A DNA stretch of 64,000 nucleotides from Olleya sp. Hel_I_94 (GTDB lineage Bacteria > Bacteroidota > Bacteroidia > Flavobacteriales > Flavobacteriaceae): positions 2,485,001 through 2,549,000 of the forward strand of contig NZ_VISI01000002.1 in NCBI RefSeq assembly GCF_007827365.1, given 5' to 3'. A model generated the notes under the pieces. It was given only the letters and a program-made list of their open reading frames with translations. It was not told where the DNA came from and made no database searches. The number at the start of each line of letters is the position of its first letter. Positions within the stretch are counted from its first letter, which is position 1. Of the stretch, positions 27,784-36,059 are shown one piece after another. A program made the translations under genes and the position numbers.

Positions 27784-29262
27784 GAAGATATATTACAAAC
27801 GTTAATTCATTTTGAAAAATCGCCAAACACTTCGATTTATATTCAGATAGCACAACAAATGATAAATGCTATCCAACGTGGTTATTTACAAGAAGGAACA
27901 GCATTACCAGGAACTCGAAAATTTAGTAACTTATTTAGTATAAATAGAAACACTGCTGTTGCGGTTTATGACGAGCTTGCCTCACAAGGTTGGGTGGATA
28001 TTGTAGCCAATAAAGGCACCTTTGTGCTAATGCCAGAACGTAAGACTGCAACTATAAAAGGTGTTTTACAAGGTGTGGAGCAATTAAAAACATATCCAGA
28101 AACAGCAGGATTTCCGTTTCAATCGTCTTTTAATTTAGCTTCAACCGAAGAGTTTTCTGTTAGTAATTATGTGATTAACGATGGGCAACCTGATTTACGA
28201 TTGCATCCAACGCATCAATTTTCCAAATGGTATAGTGCTTCCATGAAGCGTTCATCTTTAATTTCTAAATGGAATCAAACACAAGAACAGTCCTACACAA
28301 CTTTTAATATTCAGTTGTGTAATTATCTAAACGCGACACGAGGTTTTTATATCAAGCCTAATAATATTGTAAGTACACGTAGTACAGAAATGAGTTTATA
28401 TATCATTTCTCAACTATTAATACAGCACAAAGATGTTGTGCTTGTTGGTAATTTAAGTCATTATAAATCTAATATGATTTTTCAGCAAGCAGGTGCAAAT
28501 TTAATTACTATTCCTGTAGATGCACATGGTATTGATGTGGATTTTATCGAAAAAAACTTTACTAAAAACAGTATTAGATGTGTGTATGTATGTGCACATA
28601 GACAATATCCAACAACAGTGACATTGACAGCAGAGCGACGTTTAAAATTATTGCAATTAGCTAAAGCTTATAATTTTGCTATAATTGAAGATGATTTTGA
28701 TTACGACTTTCAGTTTGAAGGATCAGCAATGTTACCTATGGCTAGTGCAGATGTAGAAGGTGTAGTTATATACTTAGGGCGTTTAGGGCAGTCTTTTTTT
28801 CCTAGTTTTCAAATCGGGTTTGTAGTGGCTCCAGAAAATATTATAAATGAAGCTAAAAATTACCTACAAATTCTGGACAAACAAGGGGATTTAATTCAGA
28901 AGCAAATTCTGACAGAATTAATATCTGAAGGCGAAATACATAGGTTAATTAAAAAAAACATAACTATTTACAAGCAACGACGTGATTATTTATGTGCTAG
29001 TTTATTGACTCATTTTAAAGATAATGCCACTTGGCAAGTTCCTACAGGAGGTTTAGCGGTTTGGATAAATTTTAAGCCTAGTATATCACTTATAAAATTA
29101 GCTGAAAAAGCAAAAACGCACGATTTATTTTTGCCAAAAACCATATTGTATCAAAGCAAAACAGTTTGTGCTATACGTTTGGGTTTTGGGCATTTAAACG
29201 AAACTGAAATTGAGCAAGTAGTTACGATATTAAAAACTAGTTGTGATGCTATAAAGGCATAG
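27769..29262 (+). CDS. MocR-type regulator (GntR HTH plus aminotransferase-like domain) without the PLP lysine
   Basis: 497 residues. A winged-helix GntR domain occupies residues 1-80 (IYIQIAQQMINAIQRGYLQEGTALPGTRKFS, then NRNTAVAVYDELASQGW). A fold-type I aminotransferase-like domain follows from about 110. The domain keeps EDDFDYDF (the Asp that pairs with the PLP ring), the HRQYPTT block and AIRLGFG (carboxylate Arg). At the PLP lysine the usual G-T-F-S-K-x-L-x-P-x-L-R reads GRLGQSFFPSFQ: Gln341 replaces Lys and Gln348 replaces the following Arg. Canonical MocR proteins (GabR, PdxR) bind PLP through that Lys. It is divergent from the BtuB-like TonB receptor operon, with a direct repeat between them. 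Confidence 0.86.
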   Translation: MSSPVEDILQTLIHFEKSPNTSIYIQIAQQMINAIQRGYLQEGTALPGTRKFSNLFSINRNTAVAVYDELASQGWVDIVANKGTFVLMPERKTATIKGVLQGVEQLKTYPETAGFPFQSSFNLASTEEFSVSNYVINDGQPDLRLHPTHQFSKWYSASMKRSSLISKWNQTQEQSYTTFNIQLCNYLNATRGFYIKPNNIVSTRSTEMSLYIISQLLIQHKDVVLVGNLSHYKSNMIFQQAGANLITIPVDAHGIDVDFIEKNFTKNSIRCVYVCAHRQYPTTVTLTAERRLKLLQLAKAYNFAIIEDDFDYDFQFEGSAMLPMASADVEGVVIYLGRLGQSFFPSFQIGFVVAPENIINEAKNYLQILDKQGDLIQKQILTELISEGEIHRLIKKNITIYKQRRDYLCASLLTHFKDNATWQVPTGGLAVWINFKPSISLIKLAEKAKTHDLFLPKTILYQSKTVCAIRLGFGHLNETEIEQVVTILKTSCDAIKA

Positions 29263-29281
29263 TTTTTTATTAAATCTGTTG

Positions 29282-29695
29282 TTACTTAATATCAAATTCC
29301 GTGTTACAATTAGCACATCGGTATTTATCTTTAGAGTAGAAGGGAAGTGTACCAGAGATAAACCCGAATATAAATGCGAAAAAAGATTTTAAACTTGTAA
29401 TTGTAGAAAACAATTGTACTTCTGTACTATTACAATTTGGACAGTGTATTGCTTTGCCTTCATCATCAACCGAGTATTTATTAATACTTTCTAAAATATG
29501 TTGCGCTTGCATAGCATCTGTAGATAAAACTTTTAATTTAACACCACCTATTGCATTGCTAACCAAAGGGTCTGTGTCAATTGTAATATTGTCACTTAAA
29601 AAGACTTCAATACCTTCAGACTCTAATCGTCCCTTTATTATTTGGGCTTCTGATGAGTACTGAAATTTAGCTATAGTTTTAAAGGTTTGAGACAT
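29282..29695 (-). CDS. DUF2007 domain protein with C-terminal zinc ribbon
   Basis: 137 residues. The N-terminal half (FKTIAKFQYSSEAQIIKGRLESEG, DAMQAQHILESI) fits the DUF2007 putative signal-transducing fold. The C-terminal half has a four-cysteine ribbon, CPNC and CANC, separated by a hydrophobic segment (SFFAFIFGFISGTLPFY) that could be a membrane hairpin. No function known. It is convergent with the MocR gene, with only 19 bases between the stops and no terminator hairpin visible. Confidence 0.75.
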   Translation of the reverse strand: MSQTFKTIAKFQYSSEAQIIKGRLESEGIEVFLSDNITIDTDPLVSNAIGGVKLKVLSTDAMQAQHILESINKYSVDDEGKAIHCPNCNSTEVQLFSTITSLKSFFAFIFGFISGTLPFYSKDKYRCANCNTEFDIK

Positions 29696-29790
29696 AGACT
29701 ATTGATTTGATGTTTTTGTTAAATATACGATGTGTTGTTTCATTTTTAAAATAAAATTAAAGTAAAGAATAAACCATTTTATAAATATTA

Positions 29791-29839
29791 TTATTGTTTT
29801 TCGATAATTTTATTATATTTGTTATTGTTAAACGATAAT
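29791..29839. promoter_or_regulatory. Tandem 18-bp operator-like repeats around a promoter
   Basis: TTATTGTTTTTCGATAAT (29791-29808) and TTATTGTTAAACGATAAT (29822-29839) are the same 18-mer except for the central three bases, 31 bp apart. Each is an imperfect dyad (TTATTG against CGATAA). The first covers the -33 TTG and the second covers the expected start point, a layout suited to repression. The likely binder is the HTH protein of the same operon. Confidence 0.65.
29794..29821 (+). promoter_or_regulatory. Promoter of the DUF2975/HTH operon
   Basis: TTG (29794-29796), 17-base spacer, TATATTTG (29814-29821): full match to the Bacteroidota promoter. The ATG follows 22 bases later. Confidence 0.75.
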
Positions 29840-29843
29840 AATA

Positions 29844-30350
29844 ATGAGAAAATTAAGTATTTTAAAAGCTATAGTAGATTTTTTTTGGATAATCTCTCTT
29901 CCATTAATTCCTCTGTTATTTATTTTTATTGGGTTTGTAATATTTGATAATAGTTTGGAAGGGTTTCCTATTAAAATAAATAATATTGAGGTTACAAGTT
30001 TTGATGGTCTAAGCAAAGCTATTTTAATAACCTTAATGTGCTCTTATTTAATTTTAATGTATTGTGTGTTTTTATTTAAAAAGGTACTGAGGTATTTTAC
30101 TAAAGTTAATTTGTTTGACAATGTAGTTATCTATAATCTAAATAACATTGGTATTTGGTTAGTTGTTGCTGCTTTTTTGCAAGGTGTTCCAACTTTTATT
30201 TATAAAATTTTGTACAAACAGAAATTAGAGCTTGAAATTGGTTTTAGTTCTTTTTTAATAATGCTTTGTTTTGGGTTGTTCTTTATGGTCCTAAGCGAAG
30301 TGTTTAAGGTAGCTAAGTTTGCAAAACAAGAAAATGACTTAACCATATAG
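29844..30350 (+). CDS. DUF2975 family membrane protein
   Basis: 168 residues with four hydrophobic segments: near FFWIISLPLIPLLFIFIGFVIF, ILITLMCSYLILMYCVFLF, IGIWLVVAAFLQGVPTFIY and FSSFLIMLCFGLFFMVLSEVF. This four-helix layout, directly followed by a small Cro/CI-type HTH gene (3-base gap), is the usual DUF2975/YozG-like pairing. The C-terminus after the last helix is VFKVAKFAKQENDLTI, typical of the family. Its role is unknown; a regulated membrane partner of the HTH protein is the working idea. Expression is probably controlled by the tandem repeats at 29791-29839. Confidence 0.82.
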   Translation: MRKLSILKAIVDFFWIISLPLIPLLFIFIGFVIFDNSLEGFPIKINNIEVTSFDGLSKAILITLMCSYLILMYCVFLFKKVLRYFTKVNLFDNVVIYNLNNIGIWLVVAAFLQGVPTFIYKILYKQKLELEIGFSSFLIMLCFGLFFMVLSEVFKVAKFAKQENDLTI

Positions 30351-30353
30351 TTT

Positions 30354-30560
30354 ATGTCCATAATAGTAAAACTTGACATAATGCTAGAAAAGCGAAACAT
30401 GAAAAGTAACGAGTTGGCTGAAATTGTTGGTATAACCACAGCTAATCTATCCATACTTAAAACAGGTAAAGCTAAAGCCATACGTTTTTCTACTTTGGAG
30501 GCTATTTGCAAAGCATTAGACTGTCAACCTGCAGATATATTAGAGTTTGTAGAGGACTAA
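30354..30560 (+). CDS. Small Cro/CI-type HTH regulator (YozG-like)
   Basis: 68 residues, essentially one HTH domain: IVKLDIMLEKRNMKSNELAEIVGI, then TTANLSILKTGKAKAIRFSTLEAICKALDCQPADILEF. It is a DNA-binding protein of the YozG type. It starts 3 bases after the DUF2975 stop, so the pair is an operon. The imperfect dyads around the promoter are the best candidates for its sites, which would make it autoregulatory. Confidence 0.88.
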   Translation: MSIIVKLDIMLEKRNMKSNELAEIVGITTANLSILKTGKAKAIRFSTLEAICKALDCQPADILEFVED

Positions 30561-30664
30561 TTGAATATTTGAAATACTATTAGCATATTAAGTTCAATAA
30601 AACTTTAACATTTCACAAATTTTTAGTTTACAATAATTCAAACATTTTACTTAATTTTACACAT

Positions 30665-31924
30665 ATGTTTGCATTAGTAGATTGTAATAATTTCTATGCC
30701 TCCTGCGAGCGTGTTTTTAACCCTAATTTAATAGGCAAGCCAGTCGCTATTTTAAGTAATAACGATGGTTGTGTTATCGCACGTAGTGATGAGGCTAAAG
30801 CGTTAGGTTTGCCAATGGGAGCACCAATTTTTAAATGGGAATCCTTTTGCAAAGCTAATAACGTTACCGTTTTATCCTCAAATTATCCTTTATATGGTGA
30901 TATGAGTAGTCGTGTTATGTCTATTTTAAAGCAATATTCACCAGATATTGAAGTGTATAGTATAGACGAATCCTTTTTATACTTTAAAGGATTTGATAAT
31001 TTCGATTTTACCAAGTATGGATTAGAGATAAAATCACGAATTTTAAAATGGACAGGTATACCAACATGTGTCGGTATTGCACCAACTAAAGCTTTAAGTA
31101 AAGTAGCTAATAAAATTGCTAGAAAGTATCCGGATCAAACTAAAGGTGTTTACGTTATAGATGGTGATGAAAGGCGTCTTAAAGCTTTAAAATGGCTGCC
31201 TATTGAAGATGTTTGGGGATTGGGAAGGCAGTTGTCTAAGCAATTATTGGCAAAAGATTGCAACACTGCTTACGATTTTACACAATTATCTGACGTTTGG
31301 GTTCAAAAAAACTTTTCGGTTGTGGAGTCTAAATTAAAACGAGATTTACAAGGGATTCCAACTTTAAAGTTGGACGAAATAGTTATCCAAAAAAAGATGA
31401 TTGCAACTACACGTAGCTTTGATTATAGTTATTCGGATATAGAATATATTAAAGAACGTGTTGCGACCTTTGCAGTTAGTTGTGCCGAAAAATTAAGAAA
31501 ACAAGGCTCTAGTTGTTATGTAATAATAGTTATGTTAAAAAGTGATAAGCATAAAAAAGAATTAGAACAACATCGCATTAGTACAAGTGTAAATTTGACG
31601 TATCCCACTAACTCGTCTTTAATTATAAGTAATTGTGCCATCAGTGCATTAATGTCTATCTTTAAAAAAGGAATACAGTACAAAAAAGCAGGTGTTAGTG
31701 TTACAGGATTAGTGCCAATGGATAATCATCAATTACATTTGTTTGATCAAGAAAATCCAAAACATGAACCACTAATGAAGTCTATTGATAGCATAAATGC
31801 TAAGTACAAAAATAATAAAGTAAAAATAGCAAATCAAGATTTAAAGCATACCTGGAAAATGCGCCAAGACAGACTATCACCTAAATACACAACCAATATA
31901 AACGATATTATTGTCGTTAAATAG
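30665..31924 (+). CDS. umuC: Y-family DNA polymerase UmuC
   Basis: Translesion DNA polymerase V catalytic subunit. 419 residues with the N-terminal metal site around Asp6 in ALVDCNNFYASCERVF, the catalytic SIDESFLYF (Asp101-Glu102), the helix-hairpin region LPIEDVWGLGRQL and the C-terminal little-finger and UmuC-specific tail (LKHTWKMRQDRLSPKYTTN). Length is normal. It is followed by umuD, the reverse of the E. coli order. The 104 bases upstream hold a near -7 element (TAATTTTA, one mismatch) but no E. coli-type SOS box. Confidence 0.93.
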   Translation: MFALVDCNNFYASCERVFNPNLIGKPVAILSNNDGCVIARSDEAKALGLPMGAPIFKWESFCKANNVTVLSSNYPLYGDMSSRVMSILKQYSPDIEVYSIDESFLYFKGFDNFDFTKYGLEIKSRILKWTGIPTCVGIAPTKALSKVANKIARKYPDQTKGVYVIDGDERRLKALKWLPIEDVWGLGRQLSKQLLAKDCNTAYDFTQLSDVWVQKNFSVVESKLKRDLQGIPTLKLDEIVIQKKMIATTRSFDYSYSDIEYIKERVATFAVSCAEKLRKQGSSCYVIIVMLKSDKHKKELEQHRISTSVNLTYPTNSSLIISNCAISALMSIFKKGIQYKKAGVSVTGLVPMDNHQLHLFDQENPKHEPLMKSIDSINAKYKNNKVKIANQDLKHTWKMRQDRLSPKYTTNINDIIVVK

Positions 31925-31958
31925 TATAGTTAAAAATAATACCTTAGTAAACAAAACT

Positions 31959-32399
31959 ATGATTACACATAAATCAGGAAGCTTAACCTTCTTTACGCCA
32001 GATGCTGTAGACAATGCAGCCGGACAATTTTTTGATACTGGAATTTCGGCAGGTTTTCCTTCTCCTGCAGAGGATTTTAAAGAGCATCGTCTATCATTAG
32101 ACGAAGAACTTGTAAAAAATAAAGAGGCTACCTTTTATGCTAAAGTAAGTGGTCAATCTATGATTGGAGCTGGATTAGATGATAACGATTTATTAGTGAT
32201 TGATCGTAGTTTAGAACCTTCTAACAATAAAATTGCAGTTTGTTTTTTAGATGGTGAATTTACTGTAAAACGCTTAAGAGTCTCTAAAGATGAAGTGTGG
32301 TTGCAACCAGAAAATCCTAATTATCCAATTATTAAAATTACAGAGGATAATAATTTTTTAATTTGGGGAATAGTTACAAATGTGATTAAAAAGGTATAA
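31959..32399 (+). CDS. umuD: UmuD/LexA-family S24 protease subunit
   Basis: 146 residues from ATG 31959. The self-cleavage region SAGFPSPAEDF places the scissile bond at Ala31-Gly32 (Cys-Gly in E. coli). The Ser-Lys dyad is Ser67 in SGQSMIG and Lys104 in FTVKRL. RecA-stimulated cleavage of UmuD activates polymerase V. No HTH domain is present, so this is UmuD and not LexA. The frame extends back into umuC to 31911, but 31959 gives the family N-terminus. It starts 34 bases after umuC and ends at a strong terminator. Confidence 0.9.
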   Translation: MITHKSGSLTFFTPDAVDNAAGQFFDTGISAGFPSPAEDFKEHRLSLDEELVKNKEATFYAKVSGQSMIGAGLDDNDLLVIDRSLEPSNNKIAVCFLDGEFTVKRLRVSKDEVWLQPENPNYPIIKITEDNNFLIWGIVTNVIKKV

Positions 32400-32420
32400 T
32401 TTTTATATTAGGTATAAAAC

Positions 32421-32456
32421 AAAAAAAACGCGAAACATATGTTTCGCGTTTTTTAT
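32421..32456. terminator. Bidirectional terminator
   Basis: Perfect 22-bp palindrome ACGCGAAACATATGTTTCGCGT flanked by A-run and T-run between convergent umuD and atpC. Confidence 0.92.
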
Positions 32457-32471
32457 TATTATTTAATAATA

Positions 32472-32750
32472 TTAGTCAGCCAATATTATTACTTTGTTTC
32501 CATTCATTTCAAGTGTACCAGAGTTTATTTTTAATAAAGTTGTGTTTTTATCACCTGTTGTAAAGCGATCTGCTACTTCTTTATCTAGTACAATATTACC
32601 AGCTATTTTAACGGTTCCTTCTTTTAATAAAGACACCACTGGTGCGTGATTGTTTAACATCTCAAAGTCACCATTTACTCCAGGAACAGTAACGCTAGTT
32701 ACCTCTCCTTTAAATAATGTTGCTTCTGGTGATACAATTTCTAAATGCAT
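32472..32750 (-). CDS. atpC: ATP synthase F1 epsilon subunit (N-terminal domain form)
   Basis: 92 residues, matching the beta-sandwich of F1 epsilon (MHLEIVSPEATLFKGEVTSVTVPGVNGDFEMLNNHAPVVSLLKEG). The C-terminal two-helix domain of E. coli epsilon, which inhibits ATP hydrolysis, is absent; this short form is common in Bacteroidota. It follows atpD by 17 bases. The remaining F0F1 genes are not in the window. Confidence 0.94.
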   Translation of the reverse strand: MHLEIVSPEATLFKGEVTSVTVPGVNGDFEMLNNHAPVVSLLKEGTVKIAGNIVLDKEVADRFTTGDKNTTLLKINSGTLEMNGNKVIILAD

Positions 32751-32767
32751 GTTTTTAATTTTTTAGA

Positions 32768-34279
<1,512 letters not shown>

Positions 34280-34313
34280 TTATCTATTTAATATTATGGT
34301 ATTTAATTGAAAG

Positions 34314-34352
34314 AAAACACCTTCTGTTTTCGCGTGCAAAGATAGGTGTTTT
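34314..34352. promoter_or_regulatory. Promoter -7 of atpDC inside a 9-bp inverted repeat
   Basis: On the minus strand TATCTTTG (34344-34337) fully matches TANNTTTG, about 60 bases before the atpD ATG. AAAACACCT (34314-34322) and AGGTGTTTT (34344-34352) form a perfect inverted repeat around the expected start point. It could be an operator or a 5' mRNA hairpin. Confidence 0.5.
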
Positions 34353-34390
34353 AATTTAAAAAAAAAGGAGGATTTCCTTTTTTATCTATA

Positions 34391-34432
34391 AAAAAACACC
34401 TGCTATCTTAACACAGAATAACAGGTGTTTAT
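34391..34432 (-). terminator. Terminator of the TonB receptor/GDSL lipoprotein operon
   Basis: Stem AAACACCTG/CAGGTGTTT with a T-run on the minus strand, directly after the lipoprotein stop at 34453 and before the atpD promoter. Confidence 0.8.
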
Positions 34433-34452
34433 AATTTATATAATTTTTGTTT

Positions 34453-36054
34453 TTATTGTAGTGCTGGAGAATATGTTACACCAAAGTCTTCTGCTTTAGC
34501 AACATTACCTGAAGCTACAAAGTTTGATCCGTAAGTTGCATCTATAGCTTCTAAAAATTTATTAGCCATTAATGCGTATCCTCTTGCTGTTAAATGCACA
34601 CCGTCTAAACTTACTAAACCTCCTGTAACTAAATTGGTCGCTAAATTATAGTCATCAAATTCTACTCCCATTACAGAGGCTTGACTTAAAATAGCATTTA
34701 AGTCTACTAAAGCTAGACCTTTAGAGTTGGCTACACTTGAAATAGTAGCATTATAAGCGTCTGTTGCAGTTTTGATTTCAGCTTGTTCTGTTGGTAAAAC
34801 CACCCATTTGTCTGCTAAAGGTAAACTAACACCTTCTACAGAGAATTGTCCTGCTAAAGCTTGTGGTAAACCTTGTCCCATTAGTGCAGCGACATTAGCA
34901 GTATTAACTGTTCCTATAATTGAAGAGCTAGGTAATACTAACAAGTCTGCTTCTGTAGCTTGTCTTGATTGTCCATAAGTTGCACCTAATAAATTTGCAA
35001 CTAATGGTGCTGCAGACGCAGGCAAACCAAACTGAGCTATAAATCCTGGGAAGGTCGGACTTGCATTTAATTGTTGAATAATAATTGCTGAAATATCTGC
35101 TAAGCTCTCATCATGGATAACTACTGGACTTGCAGATGTTTCAGAAAACACAATTGCTCTAGCTGGATCTACCGCATTAAATATTGGATTTAAAGCTCCA
35201 AAAATAGAGTTTAATAATGGTATTTGTGGTCCAAAGCTAGGATTTGTAGGATCTAATGGGTTGTGCGGTACTGTTGTAAAATGAGGTAAATCTGTAATAT
35301 AAGGTACATTAGTTACTACTCCATTAGGACAAACAGCGGTTAATTGATTAACCATATCTGTAAAAACAAAATCAAAAGTTGCTGTTGGTGTGATTGGGTC
35401 TGATCCATCTCCACCTGTAGTTGCATATCCTAAAACATCGTTACCACCAATTTCAGACAGTGTAAAAAATGTTGGGTTTTGTGCAATTGCATATTCTAAC
35501 ATTGAAATTGTTGAACTTGTAGCCATACGACCAAAGTAAGGGTTTGCAGTAGCGTATCCATTAAAATCTATATGTGTACTTTTAGCTCCAGGAACACCTA
35601 CATTAGTAAAGATGCTACCATCTGCAGCTAAACTAGTTGTAATATCTGTTGTTGGTGTAGCAGGTAAAACTTGTGGTCCAGAACCATTAAAAAATAATCT
35701 TGGATTAGCAACAACTGTTGATCCAAATACAAGACCTCCAATATTATCATTCATTAATGGTAGCGTTATAGCAGTACCATTTACCTTAACAAATTGTTTA
35801 GATAATGTGTTTGGAAATGAATTTTCTTGTGCAGCTTTAAATAAAGCGCCATCAGTGTATCCAGAAGTAAATGATGCGCCTAAAGCTACGTATTTTGAAA
35901 AATCTACAGAGCCATTAGTTAGTGTTGGTAATACAACACCTGTGTCTGGTTGTACATCTAAAAACTCTTCATAATCTGATTCATCATTACAAGATGAGAA
36001 GCCAATTGCAATAGCAATAAGTCCAATGTATTTTATGTTTTTTAAAGTCTTCAT
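34453..36054 (-). CDS. SGNH/GDSL-type hydrolase lipoprotein
   Basis: 533 residues. The signal peptide ends at FSSC, giving lipid-modified Cys22. SGNH blocks are visible: block I as VALGASFTSGYTDG with candidate nucleophile Ser61 (GAS where most have GDS), block III as SEIGGNDVLGYA, and block V near the C-terminus as DGVHLTARGYALMAN with the Asp and His. Such enzymes are esterases or lipases; the substrate is unknown. The gene starts 5 bases after the TonB receptor stop, so the two are co-transcribed. A lipid or ester nutrient that is hydrolysed at the surface and imported is a plausible role. Confidence 0.83.
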   Translation of the reverse strand: MKTLKNIKYIGLIAIAIGFSSCNDESDYEEFLDVQPDTGVVLPTLTNGSVDFSKYVALGASFTSGYTDGALFKAAQENSFPNTLSKQFVKVNGTAITLPLMNDNIGGLVFGSTVVANPRLFFNGSGPQVLPATPTTDITTSLAADGSIFTNVGVPGAKSTHIDFNGYATANPYFGRMATSSTISMLEYAIAQNPTFFTLSEIGGNDVLGYATTGGDGSDPITPTATFDFVFTDMVNQLTAVCPNGVVTNVPYITDLPHFTTVPHNPLDPTNPSFGPQIPLLNSIFGALNPIFNAVDPARAIVFSETSASPVVIHDESLADISAIIIQQLNASPTFPGFIAQFGLPASAAPLVANLLGATYGQSRQATEADLLVLPSSSIIGTVNTANVAALMGQGLPQALAGQFSVEGVSLPLADKWVVLPTEQAEIKTATDAYNATISSVANSKGLALVDLNAILSQASVMGVEFDDYNLATNLVTGGLVSLDGVHLTARGYALMANKFLEAIDATYGSNFVASGNVAKAEDFGVTYSPALQ

Positions 36055-36059
36055 TATTA

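Noticed and set aside
30561..30664. LexA-type SOS box before umuC
   Set aside because: No CTG-N10-CAG or clear palindrome; GTTT-N10-AAAC (30626-30643) is too weak to call.
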